From Microscilla marina ATCC 23134 (GTDB taxonomy: Bacteria; Bacteroidota; Bacteroidia; Cytophagales; Microscillaceae), in assembly GCF_000169175.1 (NCBI RefSeq), contig NZ_AAWS01000007.1, positions 86,001-150,000 of the forward strand: a stretch of DNA of 64,000 nt, read 5' to 3'. The first letter of the stretch is position 1; every line of letters begins with the position of its first letter. Of this stretch, positions 35,926 through 45,656 are shown piece after piece. Under the pieces are notes generated by a model. The model was given only the letters and a program-made list of their open reading frames with translations. It made no database searches and was not told where the DNA came from. The position numbers and the translations under genes are program-made.

Positions 35926-37944
<2,019 letters not shown>

Positions 37945-38197
37945 TAGTAGGTGGTGCTGCTAATACAGAAAAATGGTTGGTGATTGTGGCTGACTCAGTA
38001 CATCCACAGCCAACTACTTGTTACTTTGCCTTGCGCAAGTTATTGTGTATCAGATAACGCGTGAAGCAGGCAGTGTATGACTAAAATCAGCTATGTGTAA
38101 TTACATTCTTTCTTGGCAGCACCAGGTGAAAACCAAGCGCCAAGTACCTACAACCAAGCATTGAAAAGGCGCTATAGACTAAAAGAAAAACAACATA

Positions 38198-39844
38198 ATG
38201 AATTTATTGTCATCAAAAAACCGTCAGGTACTATTAAATAAACTCTCTGAAGAGACTTATGATTTGTTATTGATAGGAGGAGGAATTACTGGGGCTGGTA
38301 TTGCCCTGGACGCAGCTTCAAGGGGCTTGAAGGTAGCCCTGATCGACAAACAGGATTTTGCCCAAGGTACCAGTAGCCGATCTACCAAATTGATTCATGG
38401 TGGACTACGTTATTTGAAACAAGGAGAAATAAAACTGGTAAAAGAAGTGGGTAGCGAACGAGCCATTGTGCATAAGAACGCCCCACACTTGGTCATTCCT
38501 GAAAAAATGCTGCTCCCATTGGTACAAGGGGGTAATTATGGAAAGTTGATGACATCTTTTGGCTTATGGACTTACGATTTGCTGGCTGGGGTAAAAGGAG
38601 ACGATCGCCGTAAGATGTTATCAAAAAAACAAACCCTTGAAAAAGAACCTTTGCTAAACCCAAACACGCTCAAAGGAGGGGGATATTATGCTGAGTACCG
38701 TACCGATGATGCCCGCCTGACTATAGGTGTGATAAAAACTGCGGCAAAATATGGCGCCTTGTGTGCTAACCATTGCAAAGCCACCAAACTGGTGTATAAA
38801 CGCGAGCAATTGCAAGGAGTAGAGGTAACTGATCAGCTGACTGAACATGTGTTTACCATCAAAGCTCGACATGTGGTCAATGCTACGGGACCTTGGGTAG
38901 ACACCATTCGCAAAGAAGATAATTCGCTCAAGGGCAAACGCCTTCACCTTACCAAAGGAGTACATTTGGTGGTAAGTCATGAGAAATTGCCTCTCAAGCA
39001 ATCGTTGTATTTTGATGTACCTGATGGCCGAATGATTTTTGCGATTCCACGTGGCAAAATCACCTACATAGGAACTACTGATACCAACTATAAAGGTAAA
39101 ATGGAAGAACCACGCACTACCCTGGCCGATGCTGAGTATTTGCTTAACTCAATCAATGATACCTTTCCAGAAGTTAACCTCACACTAAACGATATAGAGT
39201 CGAGCTGGGCTGGTTTGCGCCCACTGATCCATCAAGAGGGTAAATCACCTTCTGAACTTTCGCGTAAAGACGAAATATTTGAGTCGGCTTCAGGGCTAAT
39301 TTCTATTGCTGGAGGTAAACTGACGGGCTATCGAAAAATGTCGCAACGTGTGGTAGACTTGGTAGTGCGTAAAATGAAGCGGAATGACAAATGCCAAACT
39401 AAAGATATTACAATTATAGGTGGAGAGTTTGGTTCGGCAAAGGCAGTCAAAGACTATATAGCTCAAGTAAGCCAACAATTAACCACAGAAGGCTTTGAAG
39501 ATTATATGGCGGGATACCTAGTGGGCACTTATGGAAGCCAAACCAAAGATGTATTGGAAAAATATGCTGCGCAAAAACAAGAAAATCCCCCTTACTCACC
39601 TCAATTATGCCTGGCAATGGCTGAGCTACATTTTTGTCTTGAAAACGAAGCTGTACATACTTTAGGCGATTTCTTTAACCGACGAACTGGAAGGCTATAT
39701 TTTGATATTCACTCGGTAAAAGAGCTCGTAGAAGCCATTGCTCAAGAGCTACAAATAGAGCTTGGCTGGACAGAAGGCATATTGCAACAAAACCGCATTG
39801 GCTTGCAAAAGTTGATGGAGCAACTAGAAACTTTTGCCAGATAA
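38198..39844 (+). CDS. glpD: Aerobic glycerol-3-phosphate dehydrogenase
   Basis: FAD-dependent enzyme that oxidises glycerol 3-phosphate to dihydroxyacetone phosphate and passes electrons to quinone at the membrane. The dinucleotide-binding motif LLIGGGITGAGIALDAASRG begins near residue 24, followed by DFAQGTSSRSTKLIHGGLRYL, both typical. The C-terminal GlpD/GlpO domain (about 420-540) is present. 548 residues, full length. Works with the upstream glycerol kinase. Confidence 0.95.
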   Translation: MNLLSSKNRQVLLNKLSEETYDLLLIGGGITGAGIALDAASRGLKVALIDKQDFAQGTSSRSTKLIHGGLRYLKQGEIKLVKEVGSERAIVHKNAPHLVIPEKMLLPLVQGGNYGKLMTSFGLWTYDLLAGVKGDDRRKMLSKKQTLEKEPLLNPNTLKGGGYYAEYRTDDARLTIGVIKTAAKYGALCANHCKATKLVYKREQLQGVEVTDQLTEHVFTIKARHVVNATGPWVDTIRKEDNSLKGKRLHLTKGVHLVVSHEKLPLKQSLYFDVPDGRMIFAIPRGKITYIGTTDTNYKGKMEEPRTTLADAEYLLNSINDTFPEVNLTLNDIESSWAGLRPLIHQEGKSPSELSRKDEIFESASGLISIAGGKLTGYRKMSQRVVDLVVRKMKRNDKCQTKDITIIGGEFGSAKAVKDYIAQVSQQLTTEGFEDYMAGYLVGTYGSQTKDVLEKYAAQKQENPPYSPQLCLAMAELHFCLENEAVHTLGDFFNRRTGRLYFDIHSVKELVEAIAQELQIELGWTEGILQQNRIGLQKLMEQLETFAR

Positions 39845-40197
39845 AAAGTGACTATAGAGTCTCTTGTTTAAAAAGCTTTTTTGATGAATCATTTCATTGA
39901 AAAGGCTTTTTTTTATGGCTAAAAACTGATATTCTCTAAAAGTTAGCAGGCGTTATAAAGTACAATTATACTTTTTTATGTGTGGTGATGGTTTTACTAA
40001 TAAAATACTGATTTGTAGTGGGTTAAGGTTGTGTGTTGTAGTTTGTGAGCCCTTTTTTTTGAGCTAAGTGTCTTGTAAAAAAAATATTTTTTTTGTATTG
40101 AAACGATTACAAAATAAAGTAGCCCTGCTTTATATAAGCGAGTACTCAAAACAAAATCAGGTAAAACAATTCTCTCTCTTAAAAACCACTCATCAAA
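39845..40197. other. Intergenic region with glpD terminator
   Basis: About 350 bases; contains the terminator-like hairpin at 39868 and otherwise AT-rich sequence. No gene supported. Confidence 0.5.
39868..39914 (+). terminator. Imperfect terminator hairpin after glpD
   Basis: AAAAAGCTTTTTTGATGA pairs imperfectly with TCATTGAAAAGGCTTTTT, followed by further T residues. It lies about 25 bases after the glpD stop. Confidence 0.6.
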
Positions 40198-42609
40198 ATG
40201 TCAAAAGCATTAGATACATTGAATCAAATTTTAGTTTATGGTGCCAACAAAGGGGTTACCTTGAACTCTACCACAGACAAAAGCTTATCAGGTACTCAGA
40301 TTACAATCAAAGACCAATCACTTATTAATTTTGGCTCATGTAGCTATATGGGGTTAGAATACCACAACGCCCTCAAAGCAGGAGCACAAGATGCCTTAGA
40401 ACGTTACGGTACACAGTTTTCTACTTCACGTACTTACCTTTCACTAGGGCTTTATGACGAACTCGAAGCTGAGCTTCATAATATTTTCCAAAAGCCACTA
40501 ATAGCTACCGCAAGTACCACTCTGGGACATCTGGCTGCTTTGCCGGTAATTATAGAAGAGGGCGACGCAGTCATCTTAGACTTACAAGTACATTCAAGTG
40601 TACAAATGGCTACACAAATATTAAAGGCGCGTAAAGTACCTATCTATATTATTCCTCATAACTCTACTGAAGGGTTAGAAATGAAGATCAAACAATTACA
40701 GAATAAACATAAAAAAATATGGTATTTGGCAGACGGCGTATACTCTATGTATGGTGATGGGGCACCCCTGAAAGAACTAGAGCGAATGCTCAATACTTAC
40801 AAGCAGTTCCACCTGTATATAGATGACGCCCACGGAATGGGATGGACAGGTGAAAATGGGGTAGGCTATGTACGTAGCAAAATGGCGCATCACGACAAAA
40901 TGGTGTTGGCCACTTCATTAAACAAGTCTTTTGCTTCGGCAGGTGGCTTGATTGTGTTCCCCAACGAAGAAATGCGCAATAAAGTAAGAAACTGTGGGAG
41001 CACCCTGATCTTTTCGGGGCCCATTCAGCCCCCTATGTTAGGGGCGGCGATTGCATCCGCTAAATTGCACCAAACCTCCACGTTTGAGCAGAGTCAAAAA
41101 GAATTGCAAGCAAAGATAGCTTATACCAACCAACGTATTGAAGAGTTAAACTTGCCTCAATACTGTCCTTCTGAAACCCCATTATTTTTTATTTGTGCAG
41201 GTACTACTCGTATTATTTGCAATATAATTGACCGGATGAAACAACGCGGCTTTTATCTAAATTCGGCAGGTTTTCCGGCAGTGCCTATGAAGAAAGGTGG
41301 GATTCGTTTTATGATTACAGCCCACCATACTTACCAAGAAATAGACGCCATGTTGGTGGCTTTGCAGCGTGAGTATGTATTGGGTTTAGAAGAAGAAGGC
41401 AGTAGCATTGCCCACGTAGCCAAAACCTTTAAATTACCTCCTTTTGAGATCGTGTTTGAAGAGCAGGTAACCGAAAAGGAAAGCAAAGAAGATGATACAC
41501 TACAATTGCACGAAGAGTTATACCGCACAATTGAATCTATAGATTCTAAGGAATGGGACAAGTACTTGGGTACTGATGATGGGTGTCACTCTTACAATAA
41601 CATTCGTCAGTTACAAATGTCCTTTTCTAATCATCCACGAAAAGAAGACAATGCCCAGTTTTACTTTCATAAAGTGACGGATGAACGAGGTGAAATAGTG
41701 ACGTTGGCATTTTTTACCAGCGCCTGGGTCAAAGACGATATGTTTGCCGATGCCGAAGTATCGGCCAAGGTAGAAGAAATGAGAATGGTAGACCCCTACT
41801 ACCTTACATCCAAGCAGGTGGTTACAGGTACTATGTTCTCTATGGGGAAGTCAGTATATATGAACCGACAGCACCCACAATGGAAGCAAGGGTTAGAAAA
41901 ACTGATTGAGCAAATTCAACAAGTAGTAGAACAAGAAGGTGCCAGCAAACTTATTTTAAGGGATTTTGACCAGACCGAGAGCGAAGATCTAAAAGATATG
42001 ATGCTTGAGTTAGGGCTCATTGCCTACCAACTGCCCAACAACTGTGTAGTAGAGCATGTCAACTGGAACAGCCAAGAAGAATACTTGCAAACTTTGAGCA
42101 GTAAGTACCGCTATAGCCTACGCAAAGAAATTTTAAAATATACCGATCAATTTGACGTAAGGTTTGACAAGCCTACCACCGAACCAGAAAAGCGTACTTG
42201 CTTTGAGCTATACAAAAATGTATTTGACAAAGCCTTGGAAATGAACGTGTTTGAACTGCCTTATGCAGTGTTTGAAATGATGTATAATGATCCCAATTAT
42301 GACATCATTCGTTTGTATCTCAAAGGCAGCGATGAAGTAGTAGGTGTATTGTTTAGTTACCGCAATGGCAGCAGGTATAATGCGTTGGCAGTAGGTTTAA
42401 ATTATGAGTATGTACGTACCCACAATACTTATAAGCAAATCCTATATCAATCGGTGTTGAGAGCCAATGCACTGGGTTGCATTACCCTTGACCTGGCCTT
42501 TACTGCCGAGCTTGAAAAAAAGAAAGTGGGCGCTACGGTCAAGCCTGTGTATGCTTTTGTACAAGCTGCCGAACACCTTAGCCACGCTATATTAGAAACC
42601 ATTCAGTAG
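40198..42609 (+). CDS. Alpha-oxoamine synthase (PLP) fused to a GNAT-like acyltransferase domain
   Basis: 803 residues. The N-terminal 410 residues match the serine palmitoyltransferase/AONS family: FGSCSYMGLEYH, the PLP aspartate in YIDDAHGMGWTG, and the Schiff-base lysine in TSLNKSFASAGG (Lys243). These enzymes condense an amino acid with acyl-CoA. The C-terminal about 370 residues look like an acyl-CoA N-acyltransferase, for example SSKYRYSLRKEILKYTDQF and VVGVLFSYRNGSRYNALAVG. The fusion could make and then acylate an amino-ketone lipid base, as in sphingolipid or sulfonolipid (capnine-type) synthesis known in Cytophagales. That role is inference. It stands as a single gene with a terminator downstream. 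Confidence 0.82.
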   Translation: MSKALDTLNQILVYGANKGVTLNSTTDKSLSGTQITIKDQSLINFGSCSYMGLEYHNALKAGAQDALERYGTQFSTSRTYLSLGLYDELEAELHNIFQKPLIATASTTLGHLAALPVIIEEGDAVILDLQVHSSVQMATQILKARKVPIYIIPHNSTEGLEMKIKQLQNKHKKIWYLADGVYSMYGDGAPLKELERMLNTYKQFHLYIDDAHGMGWTGENGVGYVRSKMAHHDKMVLATSLNKSFASAGGLIVFPNEEMRNKVRNCGSTLIFSGPIQPPMLGAAIASAKLHQTSTFEQSQKELQAKIAYTNQRIEELNLPQYCPSETPLFFICAGTTRIICNIIDRMKQRGFYLNSAGFPAVPMKKGGIRFMITAHHTYQEIDAMLVALQREYVLGLEEEGSSIAHVAKTFKLPPFEIVFEEQVTEKESKEDDTLQLHEELYRTIESIDSKEWDKYLGTDDGCHSYNNIRQLQMSFSNHPRKEDNAQFYFHKVTDERGEIVTLAFFTSAWVKDDMFADAEVSAKVEEMRMVDPYYLTSKQVVTGTMFSMGKSVYMNRQHPQWKQGLEKLIEQIQQVVEQEGASKLILRDFDQTESEDLKDMMLELGLIAYQLPNNCVVEHVNWNSQEEYLQTLSSKYRYSLRKEILKYTDQFDVRFDKPTTEPEKRTCFELYKNVFDKALEMNVFELPYAVFEMMYNDPNYDIIRLYLKGSDEVVGVLFSYRNGSRYNALAVGLNYEYVRTHNTYKQILYQSVLRANALGCITLDLAFTAELEKKKVGATVKPVYAFVQAAEHLSHAILETIQ

Positions 42610-42640
42610 GTAGTATAGGGGCAAGCCCTTAGATACTGAG

Positions 42641-42700
42641 ACATCTACTGATTTTATAGTGCATTGATTTTTAAAGGCTTATAAAATCGGTAGATGGAAG
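42641..42700. repeat. REP-like hairpin repeat, copy 1
   Basis: CATCTACTGATTTTATAG (42642-42659) pairs imperfectly with CTTATAAAATCGGTAGATG (42678-42696). Read on the minus strand it begins CTTCCATCTACCGATTTTAT and contains TTAAAAATCAATG, closely matching 45491-45550. Short non-coding dispersed repeat. Confidence 0.55.
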
Positions 42701-42707
42701 AAATACT

Positions 42708-42735
42708 AAAAAGCAGGAATTATTTCCTGCTTTTT
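42708..42735. terminator. Terminator between convergent genes
   Basis: AAAAGCAGGAA (42708-42718 area) pairs with TTCCTGCTTTT (42724-42734), with A and T runs on either side, so it can act in both directions. It serves the fused synthase gene and perhaps the NACHT gene. Confidence 0.8.
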
Positions 42736-42830
42736 ATGCTGAAGCATATTTAGCCAATATTCTCTAAAGCCTGTTTGGGGGGCAAAATGTTCACTTTCTT
42801 TGAGCTGGTAAAAGCAATTGGGCTCAGATT

Positions 42831-44669
42831 TTAATAAAAAGTAATCTTACAATTAGGCAAAGCAGCCTGAAGCGCCTCTACGTCTTGTTGGTCAAGATCA
42901 TTCTCGCTTATATCAAGAATAGTCAATTGATTGAAAGCCTTCAGTTCTTCAGTAGAAGTAATTTTATTGTTCTGTAGCTTGAGCGATTGTAACTTGCGTA
43001 GATTGACCAAAGGTGAAATATCTTCAATGCGATTATTGCTTAGGTTAAGTTCTGTAATTTTATCCAGTTTACCCAGTGTATTGATATTACTTACCTTATT
43101 ATTGTTCAAATTGAGTTTTTGTAAACTGTGCATTTTCTCAAAAATGACAGTATCTGTGATTTGATTATGGCTCAAATCTACCTTCTCAAGGTGAGTCAAA
43201 TCTTGTACAAAGCTGGCATCTATCAAGTACTTACGAGTTATGCTTAGTTCGGCATTGTACAAAAATGCTTTGAGTTTATTCTGCATGATAGAAACATTGT
43301 ACAATGATAATATTTCTAAATTAGTAAACCCTTTTAATATCCTCAACACCTTAGAATCTATCTTTTTGATAGATATGTAGACCACATTTTTCATCCCTGA
43401 GAGCTTCAGGTTTCCAAATGGCTGGTTCGTCACATTGGTGCTGAGCCGAAACTCCCCATCTAACTGAATAGCCCTGTCATAATACATCTCTTGCAAAAAA
43501 GCCTCGGTTTGCTCTATGCCATCAAAATTTCCATCCTTGATGAAAGCATCATTCTCGAAAGCCTCTAGCGCGAGAAAGTATTCCAGAATAGATTTATGCG
43601 AAAACTTATAACGCCCCTGTACGTCACGGTTGAGCAACGAACGACTTTTGAGCTCTAGTTCCTGGAGGTCAACCTCTTGTTGTCGGGCAAAGTGTAACAC
43701 CTCATTACCCTCAATAAAAAAACCTTCTCGTTTTTTATGGTTTTCGTAAATGTTGTTGGCTATTACCCGCGAAAATTTATACAATTGTTCCTGGTACTCT
43801 TGCTTGCCCTTAGGGCGACGTTGCACCTCCCGGTGAATCCATTTTTTGATCAGCTCCTGGTAAATCTGGTAAGTACGTTCATATTTTTGACTACTTTCAA
43901 TCAAGTCGTCTATATAGCTTAGCAGCATAGGGCGCACCATCAGATTGGGCGATTGTTTGACTATTTCTTCGGCTTTCTGTTGTTTTTTCTTTCTAAAGAA
44001 GGAATACTTCTTTTTGAGGTATTTTTTAATATCCAAGTCATCAAAGGGAGAAATATACAGTTTGCGAAAAACATATTCTCCGCCATTATCACCAAACTTA
44101 AGTACCCCTGTTTCTTTAGGCTCTTCTACCTCTGAGGGGAAAAACTGCGTGCGACAAGTGATGATGATTTCTTTGAAATCATTGGCTTTTTGCAAAATAA
44201 GCTTCAACCTCGATTGATAATCTTTGATGGCGTGATTGTCTTCATCAAATGCATCGAGCAACAAAATCGTTTTTTTTCGTTTGTGAGGTTGTATTTTGTC
44301 TATTTCTGTCAATGCATCGGGGTACCCCAAGGGAATAAGTTCAATATTATCTGCCCCATTTTTTTTTATATAAGTAGCATACAAGTTAATCATAAAAGTT
44401 GTCTTACCCATCCCAGAGTCTGCCATAATAATAAAGAAGCGGTCAGTCTGACTCTTGTTATTAAATACCTTATCCATAAAAAATGGAATCAGACTCTCCT
44501 TAGTAGCAAAAGCGTGTGTATGTCCAGGTTCGTGTTCTTTCGATGGTGCTATATTCTGGCATTGTGTGGGCACATAATATTCTGTGGCCTTTTTGATGTC
44601 ATTGCGAGAATAAAAAGGGGCTAGTTGTTTTTGTAACTTCTTTTGTAATAAACTTCTAAATCCAAGCAT
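42831..44669 (-). CDS. NACHT-type STAND ATPase with C-terminal leucine-rich repeats
   Basis: 612 residues. Walker A ADSGMGKT at 83-90 and Walker B KTILLLDAFDED at about 133-144 mark a NACHT domain (about 75-360), with the helical region after it. The C-terminal about 170 residues are LRRs, for example LDLSHNQITD, LNLNNNKVSN, LNLSNNRIED and LKLQNNKITS. The first 70 residues carry no recognised effector. NACHT-LRR proteins in bacteria include anti-phage NLR-like sensors, but others have different roles. It is a lone minus-strand gene with a long repeat-filled gap upstream. Confidence 0.87.
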   Translation of the reverse strand: MLGFRSLLQKKLQKQLAPFYSRNDIKKATEYYVPTQCQNIAPSKEHEPGHTHAFATKESLIPFFMDKVFNNKSQTDRFFIIMADSGMGKTTFMINLYATYIKKNGADNIELIPLGYPDALTEIDKIQPHKRKKTILLLDAFDEDNHAIKDYQSRLKLILQKANDFKEIIITCRTQFFPSEVEEPKETGVLKFGDNGGEYVFRKLYISPFDDLDIKKYLKKKYSFFRKKKQQKAEEIVKQSPNLMVRPMLLSYIDDLIESSQKYERTYQIYQELIKKWIHREVQRRPKGKQEYQEQLYKFSRVIANNIYENHKKREGFFIEGNEVLHFARQQEVDLQELELKSRSLLNRDVQGRYKFSHKSILEYFLALEAFENDAFIKDGNFDGIEQTEAFLQEMYYDRAIQLDGEFRLSTNVTNQPFGNLKLSGMKNVVYISIKKIDSKVLRILKGFTNLEILSLYNVSIMQNKLKAFLYNAELSITRKYLIDASFVQDLTHLEKVDLSHNQITDTVIFEKMHSLQKLNLNNNKVSNINTLGKLDKITELNLSNNRIEDISPLVNLRKLQSLKLQNNKITSTEELKAFNQLTILDISENDLDQQDVEALQAALPNCKITFY

Positions 44670-45097
44670 AAGTCCTATTCTTTGCTGTATTCTCTTTGAT
44701 GGTTATGATATAGTATGTTAAAAAAAATGCCAAAAAAAGATAAACCCCTCCTACAAATCGCAATTTTTGGCAATTACCAGTTTTGACACCCCACAATACG
44801 GGCTTCTCATGGAAAATCATAGATCAATCAAAAATCACTAATAAAAAGCTAAAAATGAAGTGCTTGAATAATTTTTATTTTAAAAACAAGTACCAATCTA
44901 TAGGGAGGAAGCAAAAAGTTATATTAATCTGAGTTGATTTTAGTTTTTGCTGTACTTCAAAAAATGATCATAGTCATAACTAAGCAGGTTTTTAGATATA
45001 TATGAGGTCTTTCAAGAAATTTTATACTACACAAGTTTTAAAATATGTCAGGTAGGACTAATATTTTTCTAAAAACCATGAAACAGTCTCATAAATC

Positions 45098-45134
45098 AAA
45101 AAAGCACCAGATAAAATTACCTGATGCCTTTTTT
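45098..45134 (-). terminator. Terminator-like hairpin, possibly for leuS
   Basis: AAAAAAGCACCAG (45098-45110) pairs with CTGATGCCTTTTTT (45121-45134) with one bulge and one mismatch. A run on the left becomes a T run on the minus strand. It is the first such structure beyond leuS on that strand, about 520 bases past the stop. Confidence 0.45.
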
Positions 45135-45164
45135 GAAAAATAAATTTATGCGAATTTTTTTCTA

Positions 45165-45352
45165 AGGAATGGTGTAAAAATAAAGTTCTATAGTAACGCC
45201 AAAATATTTTGTTGTCAGGAGAGGCAATATCCAGTGGATGTTGAGCCAGCCCTGCGGGACGGCGTCATAGCAGCGCTACGTCAAGTTTTTTTAACGAATT
45301 CTGTCAGCGAAATATGACGTTAAAAATGTAAATTTATTTTAGTACTATTCCT
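45165..45352. mobile_element. MITE-like element family 1, copy 2 (188 bp)
   Basis: Ends AGGAATGGTGTAAAAATAAA and, reversed, AGGAATAGTACTAAAATAAA. The interior matches 9483-9642 closely except for about 28 extra bases (TATCCAGTGGATGTTGAGCC onward) that copy 1 lacks. Non-coding. It lies between leuS and its likely terminator. Confidence 0.7.
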
Positions 45353-45490
45353 AATTAACCCAAGTTGCAGTATATAAACTGTAAAAACTTAACTTCCAGC
45401 TATTTATATATTTCAGGTGCGAATATAACTGGCACTTGAAGCTTGTACCTCGCAACTTCAATTAATTAACTACCCTATTAGCGCTGTGGA

Positions 45491-45550
45491 CTTCCATCTG
45501 CCGATTTTATAAACCGCTAAAAATCAACGTCCTATAAAACCGGTAAGTTG
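45491..45550. repeat. REP-like hairpin repeat, copy 2
   Basis: CCGATTTTATA pairs with TATAAAACCGG around a loop with CTAAAAATCAACG. Flanking CTTCCATCTG matches the first copy (read on the minus strand at 42641-42700). Confidence 0.55.
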
Positions 45551-45586
45551 CTTGTAGAGCAGCGTCAAACTTGAAGCTTATCGCTA

Positions 45587-45622
45587 AAAGCACCGATGTG
45601 CATCGGCATCTAAGGACTTGAG
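45587..45622. repeat. Short repeat with ACCGAT hairpin and ATCTAAGGACTTG
   Basis: AGCACCGATGTGCATCGGC then ATCTAAGGACTTG; about 32 of 36 bases match the interior of the element at 25112-25205 (25133 onward). The outer inverted repeats of that element are not present here. Confidence 0.5.
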
Positions 45623-45656
45623 GCTGTAGAAGCTATCGACTGAATACTGTCAACTA

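Larger units (their letters stand above)
44670..45656. other. Repeat-rich intergenic region between NACHT gene and leuS
   Basis: About 990 bases with no credible gene. It holds a terminator-like hairpin at 45098, MITE family 1 copy 2 at 45165, a REP-like hairpin at 45491 and the ATCTAAGGACTTG segment at 45601. The left part, 44670-45090, shows nothing I can name. Repeats CTTGAAGCTT occur at 45435 and 45569. Confidence 0.6.

Noticed and set aside
40068..40328. ORF overlapping the start of the fused synthase gene in another frame
   Set aside because: It overlaps the conserved start of the synthase and has no recognisable protein character.
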